64,000 bases of DNA from Sparassis latifolia (Eukaryota; Basidiomycota; Agaricomycetes; Polyporales; Sparassidaceae), in NCBI GenBank assembly GCA_018466975.1, contig CM031561.1, forward strand, positions 4,464,001-4,528,000. The letters are read 5' to 3'. Below, one piece after another: positions 24,994-36,410 of the stretch. Within the stretch, counting starts at the first letter, position 1, and each line of letters begins with the position of its first letter. The notes under the pieces were generated by a model. The model did not search any database. It was not told the origin of the DNA and worked only from the letters and a program-made list of their open reading frames with translations. The position numbers and the translations under genes are program-made.

Positions 24994-27491
24994 GCCATCA
25001 CCAAAAGTGCACAATTGTTACAATAGATTCCGACGATTGTAATACTTGCCTGTACGTAGTAAGAGATTAGAACGGCATTGCAAGCCCTTGGAATATTTGG
25101 ATTGTATTACAACCTCCGTAATCCTTCCCAATGTATGGCAACGCTCAGTAATATAGACAATTCATTGCAATGGCATTGCAATGTGCTGCAATGCTATGTA
25201 AGGTAGATATAGGAGTACAAAGTGCTTGTAATGTTGAGCGAATTTTTGTCAAATCACAGGAGCAACTACGAAGGGAGACCCAAAAACAGTCGATCGACTG
25301 GTTGGCACGCGCACGGTGTAAAGTCCAGAGAGCGATCTACTGAACGGTTTGGACACACCGCGCCCTCCAAGATTAGTATTGCTTCCTTTGCGGGCCACCT
25401 TCAAATCTCTATGTTTGCTGCGAGTTCTGCATTCCATCACTGTATAGATGTGCCGGGAATACATTGATAGGATCTTAAGGCATCCGGTGCTCCACGTCAA
25501 ATTTCTCAATATTGCCGGTAATCTACATACCTAGCTAATTACCTACAGCTACCATACTCTGGTGGTGAAAATCCAAAGCCCTAAGCCCGTAGCGACTCTT
25601 CCCGATTTGGAAGTAAGAGCGATGATGTAGTAGCTTGTTTCTCCTTGCATACCTTAACCCTGGCGTATATAATGGACGGCGAGCCCCCTCTGGCATCAAA
25701 TACTCCCTCGTTCCTTCTCCTTGTATCCTCTCGCTTTACTGACGACTTCAAGATATCAAGAACTCCGTAGAATTGGTTCCCACCAATGCTGCTCCCCTCC
25801 CGCCTATGACCGACTTTTCCTGTCCTTCTGCTGCTCTCCAAAAGACCCTTCTCCAGGAGACTTCCTATGAGCTTTGCTTCCGAAGTGATGCACTCTTGCT
25901 CTTCTGCTCCTCGCATGCCTATCCGAGTATGGTAGGTGCTAAGTATCTCCGATGTACAGCCTCCCTTAACTGCCTTGACTTCATGCTTTGTGTCCATACA
26001 GGGCGCATATACCGAGTTTAGGCACCATCAATACACAGCGAGGAAGCGTGTGATCCCCAGAAACTGTGGGGGATATCATGAGTACGTATCATTGTCTGCA
26101 TGATAATGTAGCTGATGGATTCCTTTATTATAGACAGGCCCTTTGTGTGGATACCAGAGATACAAAGCCTGTTCCTCGTGGCGGTGAGTTCTTGTTACTT
26201 GTGATGTTCCGAAATGACATCATAGCTATTGCTCGGGGAAGGTGACGTTACGCAACCTCGTCTGTTTGTTCATCCTGAAGTGTCGTCTACAGCAATGCAC
26301 ACCCACCTTGTTGCCCAGTTGAGCCTGCATGCATCACACTTGTCCTCTTCGCCCTCTCCTCCACAGTGGCATCAAGCCGCGCGTTTAGGTGCTCGATCGC
26401 ATTGGCATTGCGCGTGCGGTGATACTCTAGATATGTGAGCCTGTGAGTGCCTCCGCGAATTTTCAGAGCGTGCGCCGTGGCTGAACTCTCAGATGCATCG
26501 GAGTGTGATGGCGAGTTTTGGCACCGCAGAGTTTTTCCAGAACTTTGTCGGTCTATTTAACGAACTGGGGAATGCACGCACATAGCCGGATTCTGCTGTT
26601 CAGTGGTGGAATGAGTACGTGTTCATGCCTGCGCCACCATACTGAATTATTGTGTTATAGTCAAATCCCATGAACCGAGACCGACGAGAATGATCACACA
26701 AACTGCCAACCGGGAATGGTCGCAACGGTCTGGCAAGAGAACTCGGTGCCACATACTACTGTCTGCCTCCGTTTCAACATCACTATAGACAGTAAGTACC
26801 TCGATGTATGCATCGTGTCCTGTGACATCTTACAGCCTTCTGTGCAGACTGCCAACCTCATATTTCTCCCCTCTCGCTGTCTCTCTGGTTGTGGTTCACT
26901 GTCACTCACTAAAGGTGCCTTCTCACCGCCTCTCACTCACTCGTATCTTTCCTGCGTTCTCTCGGACTCCATGCTCACTTTCCCGTGGTTGTCTTGCTCT
27001 TCTTGTCCCAGCTTGTGATGTTCAGCTCTCGTGCTCTCTTCGGCTTTTGTGCTGTGCTCCTGCTCTGTTCGGTGTCATGTTGTTATCTCCATGGGCTCAT
27101 GTGGGCTTCATGGGCTCTGTATTGATAATCACACCTGTCGTATGTAATATTGTACTATGATTACTGCATTTCTCGCCCTGCCTGCAAGGAGCAAGTCTGT
27201 TTATACAGCTGTTGTAAGTCCTCCATTGGTACTGCTTACAAGAGTATCACAATGCCTTATAAAGCTCGGAATCCATTATAATAAGTCCCAAGAATTCCGT
27301 GCATTCAGAATAGATTATGTTGATTGCGAATGGATTACCAAATAATTTAAGACATTGAGAAAAGTTCGGAACCACCATAGAGAAGTTACTATCCATTACA
27401 ACTCTGCTCAATAATTTTGATCATTGTAATGGATTTTGTAGATTATAATGCTATATAACCAATGGTAACAAAAGTGCACTTTGCTGATGGC
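24994..27491. mobile_element. 2.5-kb DNA transposon-like element with about 27-nt inverted ends
   Basis: The left end (24994-25021) reads GCCATCA-C-CAAAA-GTGCAC-AA-TTGTTAC. The right end, inverted (27466-27491), reads GCCATCA-G-CAAA-GTGCAC-TT-TTGTTAC, so 24 of about 27 positions agree. Inside both ends are many copies of an ATTGYAAT/ATTACAA word (e.g. 25035, 25103, 25164-25195; 27395, 27424, 27442), like the subterminal transposase-binding repeats of DNA transposons. No transposase was recognised. The interior has exon-like plus-strand stretches (25773-26021, 26229-26438) with GT-AG signals but no known domain. No clear target duplication was found, so class is unassigned. Confidence 0.55.
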
Positions 27492-27536
27492 AGATGACGG
27501 TGTTATTTGGGATTTTTTGATGCCAGCGACTCAAGT

Positions 27537-28620
27537 ATGACCGAGCGAAGCTTGCGGATTGACATCTTTCCACCTGAAATGTATGACCAAATTATCGACT
27601 TCCTCTGGTATAGCTGGTACACTCTCGCCGTGTGCAATGCGACGTGTCATGCATGGCAGCCATCGGCCCGATTGGATCTATTCTACAGTGCAGACTTAAA
27701 TAGTCAATCACGCTATCAGCTGCATGAAAGACTGGTTTGCACACCATCATCATCATCGGTCAACATCGGCTATGATGTCCGAGAACTTCAAATTGTCGGA
27801 AGGTTTTGGCTCGACGTAGAGCTCCCTTATGGTCAATTGTTGGCAAAACTCCCAAATGTTAAATATCTGATGTTAAAAGTCATGTCTTGGACTTCAGCAG
27901 GGCTACAAGAGATGAAGAAGAGTATCGTCACAATTTCTGCATCCATGCAATCTAACAGCTTGGATGCAGTGTCTTTAATTAACACCAGCCTGGAGATGCT
28001 AAGCATTCTTCGGTCTCCTCAGCTCACCTCGATCAGTCTTTCCTCAGTAGAGGTGATGAATTTCGTGCAACCATCTCATTACGTGGAAACTTCTTCGATG
28101 ACATTGGAGAACTCAACATAGCTGGAGGACATTGTGATTTGAAAGCTCTCTTCAGCTAACTCTATTCAAGTTGTCCCTTACTCTTGTTGTCTGCGTTCAA
28201 CTTACAGCTTCGTGATCTTAGTTGGTCATCAATGCATACTCCAAGCAACCTTGACATCCTCCAAAAACTTCTTCACTGCCCAGGGGCATGGCTGGAACAC
28301 TTAGTATTGCACCTAACTCTGAGGCCGACTCATTGTGCATGATTCTTGGCACTGAGACTGACTAATATGAGTTCTTTGCAGTTCCTTTCATGAGAGCTTC
28401 TGTGGTGGGTGTTCCTGCAGATCTCCTTATGCAGAACACCAGGGTTGCATCTTTGTGCCTGTATTGTTGCAGTGGGCAGCCAGATTGGTTGCCTCTAGTA
28501 CTCTTGCAGGCCACTTCCAGCTGTCTTCAGGAAATTCATGTTGTAATGATTGACAACCATCACACCACCAATCATGGCATTCAAATACGTGGTCAGCAGG
28601 CTGCGGAAGACATGAATTAG
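27537..28620 (+). pseudogene. F-box-like protein gene, probably broken
   Basis: From the ATG at 27537 the protein has an F-box-like start (IFPPEMYDQIIDFLWYSW, then CNATCHAWQPSARLDLF) that closely matches the F-box-like gene at 33.9-35.4 kb. A leucine-rich region follows with LRSPQLTSISLSSVEVM. The frame stops at 28121. Homology-like sequence continues in another frame (LRGNFFDDIGELNIAGGHCD, about 28077-28140) and again at 28390-28620. I could not find splice sites joining all parts, so a frameshift or decay is likely, although unresolved introns are possible. F-box proteins recruit substrates to SCF ubiquitin ligases. It lies right next to the 2.5-kb transposon-like element. Confidence 0.55.
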
Positions 28621-29731
28621 GAGGAAATTGATGAAAACTTGAGAGACTGGGCAAAAAAATCACCATTCCTGAAGGCAACTTTCAATCTTAGTTAGGGCGA
28701 ACACACCCCAGGGTTGGCTGTGTACATTGAATCCCACTTACCTGTGTACCAATGTATGGTGATTACCTGGAGATGACTATGCTGAGAAAGAACAATGATT
28801 GGCACAGTAATTAGTAAATTGAATGTGATAACAGTGTGGCCATGCTTGGGAGTCCTCTATCTGGCCGTCGAGAGTCAGAATTAAAGGTTTGAACCCTACT
28901 ACTGCAGTAGCGCACCAGAAAATTGATATAGGACTGTGATTGCATTGCACGTCGCAGGTCTTGTACAGACATATCACTGACTTGGTTCTTGCCGGCACGA
29001 GCACAGCATAGATATTTGCCAGGGCTCTCCCCACTCGGTATGCTTCCGCAAGACCAGTATAAAAAAGAAGACATTGTGATATTGGCGAGGAATGGTGGCT
29101 TCTTCTCTATTCACAGCGGCGCGAAAGGTCGGATACCAAGTTGCTATATCGCCTTCCGTAAACACATCCTTCTTGCTACACTTTTCATCCATGTCCGTTT
29201 GGTTAGAATACTACTACTTTGTATGCCATGTATGTATGCAGGTCATGTACGTATATCGTTACTTCCTCTAAAATTTCGTACTATGGCTGGCTCAATTTTA
29301 TTTATTCTAGAAGAAGCTTTGTAGCATGTAGTACATTGTGTTTCCGGTTTCCTGACTCTTCTTCAGATGTACACGGTCACGTGATCGTGTTGAATGACTG
29401 AACGCGGTCACGCGCCTATAAACCCGGGCCAACACTCGGCTTCCGCCGGTTCACCTTCTTCCTCAGCTCTCATCGTCGCAACGAGGACCTTGCTAGCCTT
29501 CACTTGAATCGTGAGATCTTTCTCTAGAGAGCCGTTCTCGGAGCCATCCTACCTTCTTACTCGCGAAACAGTGAAGAATTTAGCAACCTCCTTGCCGAGG
29601 GTAACTACGGCTCGTCTCTTGAATAGGTTCGAAGCGGTTGACTGACCATCAGAAGAAGTGCGTTGCAGCGTATCTCTCAGCAAATTTTATGGTTGCTGAC
29701 TGCTTTTAAACGCAGCGTTATATTCTGCGCT
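28621..29731. other. Spacer and 5' region of the pRiA4b-Orf3-like gene
   Basis: No gene was recognised in 28.6-29.35 kb. From about 29370 the DNA looks like promoter and 5' untranslated region: TCACGTGATCGTGTT (29378-29392) contains a canonical CACGTG core, and CGCCTATAAACCCGG (about 29415) contains a TATA-like box. Confidence 0.4.
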
Positions 29732-31900
29732 ATGTTGAAGCGCGTCCGTGCTGTGGCCGACGACGGCGTTGTGGCCGCGACACCGCGCAAGCGTGCTCGT
29801 TTTGACCCAAGCATCCATTCTTCTCCATCCCATGCGAGGCTCATCATGAACACCTCACCCTTCCCATTAGTTCCTGCGTCTACTCCATACACCACATACA
29901 CCTTCCAGACGCCATCGTCCCACTCGCACGCCCATAAGTACTCCAAGTTTTCTCCTCCCTCAGACTCGCCGTCGAACCCATTCGGTGCGCTTCAGGCCCT
30001 CTCTCTGCCCTGTCCTCTGCCCTTCGGGAAGCACCTCGCCCTCCGTTTCCAGCTCGTCTGCCGTGGTGAGGATGCCGACGACGTGTTCCGCATCGTGCAG
30101 GTGCCCACGAACTACAGCTTCCGCATCCTGCACAAGCTCATTCTTTTCCTGTTTGCATCCGACGCGCGCATGAAGGCGCCCGTCCCCGGCAGGATCGCGA
30201 TTCCACACCGCCGCAGTGAGCGCAAGCACCGGCCGCCTGTGCATTTGGCCCTCGCTCCGCCGGTGTTGGTGGGTGGTCCCAGGCAGAGCGGGAAGGGCAA
30301 GAAGGCCGCCCAGCCTGTCTGGCAGGGCCACTCGTTTGATGTCCTGCAAGGTATCGCCCCTTACTGCGGTGGCTACAAGCGCGGCTTGATCAGGCAGGGA
30401 GAAGGCAGCGGAGTTTTGTACGCCCGCCTGTCTGCTTTGCGCGAGCGCCAGCTGTTTGCAGAGTTACAGGAAGAATGCGCGGGGTCGGGAGACGAAGAGG
30501 ATATCTTTGGTGGAGGCGAGACTCCTGTGGGTGTAGGACGTGTTGCAGATAAGAACAGGAAGAAGGGGAAGGGGAAGGAAGTCGATAAAGGTAAGAAGAA
30601 ATCAGAGAATGGCAAGGAGAACAACAATAAAACTAAAGTTGAAGAGGAAGAAGAGGAGGATGATGGGTGGATGTGGGAGGCGGAAGACGACTATACTATT
30701 GGACACGTCTGGCGCACAGGACCCGACGCCCGACGCGGGATAATCTATGTACGCCACCACATTTCTTTTTAAACGTGACCGTTGGTGCTGACTCGCTCTC
30801 AGCATCACGTCCCGGGCGTCTCTGTGCATATCACAATGAATACGCAACGTCTGCCAATAAGAAAAGGCGTTAGCAACAGACCTTTCGTCTTCCGCACGCG
30901 TGGTAGCTCCCTCGGGGCTGTCCGCATCTCCCACGTCGCGGCGCCTACGACCCTCCCGCAGTACGACCCCGAGGACGAAGAGGATTGGGAAGTGCACACG
31001 GATGAGGCGCGCCTGCGCCGCTTCAACAGGCGCGATACCTTCGTGCACTTCCTCGCGCGCGAGGCAGAGCGCGAGAAACCACAGCCGGCCCATCCGATCA
31101 TACCCTCGCCTCCGTCAACACCCACGAAGCCCAACAAAGTTCTGGTGACTCCTGTAGCAGCCAAGCGTATTAGGCGCCCCCTGACTCCGTACTTCCGCAG
31201 CGTCGGGCGGGAGGATACGCTCCCACCCTCGTCGCCGCCCCCGACCTCGCCCCAGGAAGGCCCGTCTGACTCAGGTGCCGTGGCAGGCCCGTCGTTCCGG
31301 TCTTCCATATTCCCGCACCGAGCATCGTACCCCTCGATCCACGAACTATCCTCACGCTCGTCGGTGTCTACCGCGTCCTCGCCATTCCCGCACCCCACGC
31401 CCATCACGCTTGCGCTCCCTACGTTCACGCCGTACCCGACTCATCCGCTGCACCGTCGCCGTGTCGAGCGCGCGACACGCAGGCTCAGACGGCTGACGAG
31501 GAACGGGCTGAGCTATATGAGCTCGAGCTCGGAGGAAGAGGAGGATCAGTTGAAGGACGATGATCAGGGAGACCTGGAGGCAGAGGCAGAGGAAGAGAAT
31601 CAGAAGCAGCTCGAGCGCGAGCAACAGCATGAGAAGGAGGAGGAACATAGAGTACGGAAGACCGAGTCGTCGATCACGCGGAGCCGCATTAGCCAGGCGA
31701 AGAAGATACAGAAGGAGAATTCGCCCGAGTTCGATCTTGCTCCCTCGCGGCCGCGCGTAGAAAATTCACCAGAGCTTGACTTTGGATCATCGTTGTATGT
31801 GGAAGAGTCCGAGGAGGACGAGGAGGACCAGCTCTTTGAGGACCAGTATGCGTTGCCTGGGGAGGAGTGGGACTTGTTTGCAGAAGATGTGATTGACTGA
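29732..31900 (+). CDS. Nuclear-type protein with a pRiA4b Orf-3-like domain and acidic C terminus
   Basis: Two exons in phase (29732-30748 and 30803-31900, 54-nt intron) give 704 residues. The first ATG is 29732, followed by a basic cluster (TPRKRARFD) that resembles a nuclear localisation signal. At residues of about 100-145 the sequence LALRFQLVCRG...FRIVQVPTNYSFRILHKLILFLF resembles the start of the plasmid pRiA4b Orf-3 family (PF07929: a beta strand, 'R.i.VP...tl..LH..I'). A Lys-rich then Glu-rich linker leads to AEDDYTIGHVWRTG, similar to that family's second half. The second exon is low complexity: Pro/Ser-rich, with RRLRRLTRNG, then long Glu/Asp runs from about residue 585. Function is unknown; in bacteria the domain occurs with mobile DNA. 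The domain match was made by eye and needs a profile search. Confidence 0.7.
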
Positions 31901-33943
31901 TGATCTAATTTCTATGTTTGCAGGTGGGAACTGCAGCTGTTCGTTGGATCGTAGGCTCTGCTTGGCGTAAGATACGTGGGCGGTTGGATAGTATTTTGTA
32001 TGAATTTGAACTCGAATGAGATTGTGTATCTTCAACCAACCTTTGAAGCACAAAGTCACTGCGTATAGCTGGCGCACCACCGTGCTCGAAGCATGGCTGA
32101 CATCTATGGCACTGAAGGTCGTATTATCAGCGACTGCCAGTATCAACTCTGCGTTTCACCTTCTACTAGATCATCTTCTTCATCATTGGCCTACCTCCTC
32201 CAGAAGCTTGCCAGTCTCGGCTCCGGGGATGTCTCCAGAGCTGCATTATGGTTCCCGTACGAATTGACATACTATGGGTTACCACCATTCACTCGGCAGT
32301 GTAGCCTCAGACTCGGCTAGGTCCGCTCCGAGTCGATTTCATCACCCTGTCTTCACACTCAAAATTCCACGACGCAGGCTCTCACGGGCAACGCCATGAG
32401 ACATATACCATGGTCCCACCACTTACACCGCCATTTTGGCCAGAGTCCAGGCTGAGATCCGGGTCCAAATATCGCGTGATGATCCCACGACTCTTTCCGG
32501 ATCTGGCACGGATATCACCCAGATAGAAATCATCATATCCCAGGAGACTCCGGGGAGAGCGAGAGCTGTGAGACCTCAGCAAGTGATCTCCCGCTGAGCT
32601 CGGGAACATGCAGGGCACGGCTCCTCATCGTTGTTTGTTTCCATAACAGCTGCGCGGCTTGTTATATTGCAGTTAAGGGTGTAAATAACAAATATATTGG
32701 TTTTCTGTATGCTACAGGACACTACAGGACGCTATTGTAGGAGCTACAGTACTACACTTGTATACGGTGTAGCATGGGCATTCACCGTGCCACACTGTGG
32801 AGCACTCTCCGCGGCCCGTCAGATTCTGTGAGATGGTGACCCCATCACCTAGCGAGCAAGTGTGCTAAACTCGAGGAAGAGTAGAAGTGCACACCTCGGC
32901 GACAGGCACCCTTCGCGGGGTAGTCAGCAGGGCACAGAGGTGGGGTATGCACCGAAAGGCACCTCGTACAGGGTATTTGCGCATTTGGGCAGAGATGACA
33001 TTGGTGCAGGAGCCGGCACAACAGCCAAGGCCAGACGGACGCAGTTGGTCACAGCCCAACTTGCCAGAGACCAAGAAGTCCAGCACAACAGAGAAAACAC
33101 TGCAGAAGAAAGGCACTTGAGCTTGAAAATGTGCAATGGGCGGTAGAACAGAACAAGGACTGCGCTGGAACGTGGGCGCGACCAGGACGAATGACAAGAA
33201 GAGAAGTTGGAGGCTTGGTCAAGGAGAGAAGCAGACTTTGACATCAGACCATGCCGGGAAAAGACGTGGCGTTCCAGTGGTTCCCACGGTTGACGCCGCC
33301 AGGCAGATTTTGGGGGAAATCTCAGCGAAGTCTTCATGGAGGGCAAAGCTCAGCAGGAGTGTGAACGGAGGATATCAGGCTGAGAGCAGCGAGTTATCCG
33401 GGAGATATCCCGCTCATAATGTCCCAAAAATGTCCGTATGATGCCAATCTGATCTTTTTGTAAACTGTCTTCTGATCTCGGAAATTGACTATCTACCCGA
33501 GCTTTGGCCTAAACGGCGGTGTAGCAGGAGGCTGCAAAAAATTGGAGCACGATGAATATTTAATTTGGGTAAGCAATTGTTCTCGTGGGCTGGCTACTTT
33601 GTGTTGTTCGTCGAGTAGAACAAGCACCCGTCGTCGTGAATCGTAACTCTCGAAACCCAGTTTGTGCTGGGGAGCTCTGCAGGCAGCCAATTTCAAGCGG
33701 AGTAGGACAGCCGCCGACTGCGCTTGTGCCGTTGCCCAGCGTCCATTTTGAACTCTGATGACATCGATGCAAGAACTGGTTGCATCGATATCATCAGCTT
33801 ACGTTGCCGCGTGTCTACCAGCTATTTATGCTGTGTACAACTGCAAGAGTTACTTCGTCGTCACTCGGGAGCTGCACGCAGGTATTTTCGGTGTCTAAAT
33901 TGCCGTCTGCTCCATGACTCTAACCGAATTTTCCCGTTTTACA
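31901..33943. other. Spacer, no gene recognised
   Basis: About 2 kb with only short frames. A stretch at 32860-33440 is relatively open on the plus strand (about 100-codon frames rich in Gln, Arg and Glu) and could be a decayed repeat, but no known protein was recognised. 32700-32790 contains repeated CTACAG words. Confidence 0.35.
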
Positions 33944-35443
33944 ATGGCTTCCGGTAGTTGCTAGGTTCTTTCGGCGTCAATCTAAGTTTTCACAAATCGC
34001 TCTATTTGCCTGTATAACTCAGAGAGAACGTAACATAATGGTACGGGTTGGCTTTTCGTAGTCTTCTAGCGTGGGCTCCTGATGCATTTCCTCAAAGCTC
34101 GCAGAGGCGTACAAAATACCATATCCCGCACTTCCGCTCGAGTTATGCGATCAGATCATAGACTATCTCTGGGACAATCCTCGGGCACTTGCAGCCTGTG
34201 GCGCGACATCCCGCGAATGGGTGCCCACCAGCCGCCTTCATTTGTTCCGCCGCGCTGTCGTACACTGCGGACCGCGATGCCGTACCTTCCAAGACCTCCT
34301 GGAGACTTCCCCGTTGTCCCCAGTTGCAGTTGCCCCGTACGTCCACGAGCTCGTCATCAGTAGGGAGAGACCGCCACCCTTGGAGGACTACCTCTCCGAA
34401 GACGAGGACGATTGGACTAATGAATCGCTCCTCTCCGTTCTGTTTTATCTCGATCAGGTCGAATGCCTAACACTTCGGTCTCTCCAACCTGAGGATCTAG
34501 ATATAGAGGCGCGGGTGTGCCTCGGCACGTTTTCCCCCTCCATCCATACTCTTCACATGGAGTCCGTCGAATTTAAAGCCGGTATCGTACTCAGGCATCT
34601 GTTGTTCGGTTTCCCCAGATTGGAATCGGTATCCCTACGATCAGTAACTTGGGAGCACTGGAAGAAACCCACGGACGGATTGGAGACAGCGTCCAATTCT
34701 GAGGGGAAAATCCAGATTCACAAGCTTGTAGTGGAGGAAATGCTGCATAGTGAACGACATCGGAGTCACGGGGGGATCGAGGCCATCACGAACAGGCACC
34801 GCGCAGGAGTGCCCTTCCAATTCTCTCTTCGCCACTTAGAATGGTCCTCCCATGCGTCGGATAAACAATGCAACATCCTGAATGGGCTGTTACGGGAGGC
34901 AGGGACGTCCCTACGAACCTTTAAAATATCATTCCATCCTCGCACCGATGAGCAAGGTACGTGACATGCGTATTTTCCCCTTCACCGTGTAACATCGTGG
35001 CACTCGTAGTGTATCTGAACGACAAACTCAACCTACTGGCCAACACTCGTCTCGAAAATTTGCAGATTGTCTGTCCCAGGGATGGCTACACCATGGTGCA
35101 GTGCGCTTGGGTACCGATGCTCCTGAATCGCATCAACTCGACTCAATTCCGAGAAGTACGGATGGTGTTTGGCTCCTGTGGTTTCCAGGAAATTTTCGTC
35201 GGATTCCTGGACTGGGAATTGACGGACCAAGCCCTGGCTGCGCTGGGTGAGCGTGTTCCACAACTGGCCATAGTCTTCCAGATTGGCAGACAAGACGAGG
35301 TGATGAATGAGTACGTGATGACGGCTATCACCGCGCGGTTGCCCCAGGTACGCGCTAGAGAGATGCGCATCGGGATGTCCGTTACTTGCTCCGTCGTCGT
35401 CGATGAGGCTGTGTTTTCGCGGGAACTCTTGCAGTGGTGGTAA
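33944..35443 (+). CDS. F-box-like protein with leucine-rich C-terminal region
   Basis: The main exon (to 34956) and last exon (35010-35443) are joined over a 53-nt intron: DEQ|VYLNDKLNLL. The F-box-like segment is YPALPLELCDQIIDYLWDN, followed by LAACGATSREWVPTSRLHLF. Leucine-rich motifs include LDQVECLTLRSLQPEDLD and FPRLESVSLRSVTW. The frame has no ATG before this segment. A good solution is a 10-nt first exon ATGGCTTCCG (33944-33953) spliced to 34105, giving MASEAYKIPYPALPLEL. The protein ends VFSRELLQWW. F-box proteins select targets for SCF ubiquitin ligases. It is a paralogue of the broken gene at 27.5 kb. The target is unknown and the first exon is inferred. Confidence 0.68.
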
Positions 35444-36229
35444 GCCTATATGACCACTTTGTGAGCATCTTACCTTCCTTCATGTTAGTAACGCGCTGAT
35501 CGCTGATTCTTAGTCCAAGAGCCTGTCAATGTCGTAGGCTCTGTCAACTCTGCCCGACTTGGAGTGACTGTGTCTACGCACTATTTACCATTAAACAGAT
35601 TTTCTTGATTTTCTTGTATATGTAATCTTTCACAGATCTTGGAGCTCTCTCTGACAGTCTGACTTGACTTGGGCGTAATATGGTAGGGGGCACTGGACAA
35701 TGATCAGATACAACGTTCGGCCCTTTTACTTTTCGTGGTGCACACATTAAAATGCATCATGCACATGGCGTCCCCGTCATCGTGCGTGGTCGTACATTGA
35801 CATGCACCAGTTTACCTCTTGTTTTGGCAAATCACCCCGATGCATCATCGTTTGTTTCGATAAATTGTTTTGCACAAATGCTGTCATCTACTGTCTGTTT
35901 ATATAATATATATCACCGGAATGCAGAGATTTGAATCCCTCCACACGGTGAATTCTCGATGTATTGAGTTGTAGAGGACAGGACATCGTTCGGCAGGCAG
36001 TCTTGTCCACCTAAATAAGCATATATTTAGCAGGCTTAGGTATAAGAGCAGTATGCTCAGAAGTGGCGCACAAAGATGCTGGTACACGGATTAAATGGAT
36101 TTTACTAGTAGCAACACTGTCGATGCAATTTATCCACTCACATTCGTGCACCTGCATGCACAGTGTGCAATGGCGCGCATGACCCTGTATGCACTTAGAA
36201 TATTGGCCGCCATAGTGAATTGATGCACA
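35444..36229. other. Spacer before the Ngaro element
   Basis: About 0.8 kb with no gene recognised. The last 100 bp before the insertion contain several TGCATG/TGCAC words. The base at 36229/36230 is the left edge of the retrotransposon. Confidence 0.4.
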
Positions 36230-36368
36230 GTGGAGTTTGGCTTAGCAGCGAGCTCGCGAGCGCTAAGTCAAACTAGTGCTTACTAAGCGAGAGGCTGAAG
36301 GCGGAGGAATAGGCGCCGTAAGCGCCAGTCTGTTCCTCCTGCACCTACAGCCTCTCGCTTCTTTTCAT
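36230..36368 (+). repeat. Ngaro split direct repeat A1
   Basis: Identical to A2. It contains two inverted repeats: AGTTTGGCTTAGC (36234-36246) with GCTAAGTCAAACT (36262-36274), one mismatch; and AAGCGAGAGGCTG (36285-36297) with CAGCCTCTCGCTT (36348-36360), perfect. The second encloses further pairing arms GGAGGAA/TTCCTCC and GGCGC/GCGCC, so it can fold into a long hairpin. Confidence 0.95.
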
Positions 36369-36410
36369 TCTGGTGTTTTCCACACGCACGATCTCCGTCG
36401 ATCTGTAACG

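Noticed and set aside
25581..25997. 138-codon minus-strand open frame
   Set aside because: It is low in recognisable motifs and overlaps plus-strand exon-like sequence inside the inverted-repeat element; neither is supported enough to call a gene.
28880..28910. GGTTTGAACCC, similar to a tRNA B box
   Set aside because: The flanks do not form a T-stem or acceptor stem at tRNA spacing; similar partial matches at 12276, 12348 and 35926 also failed.
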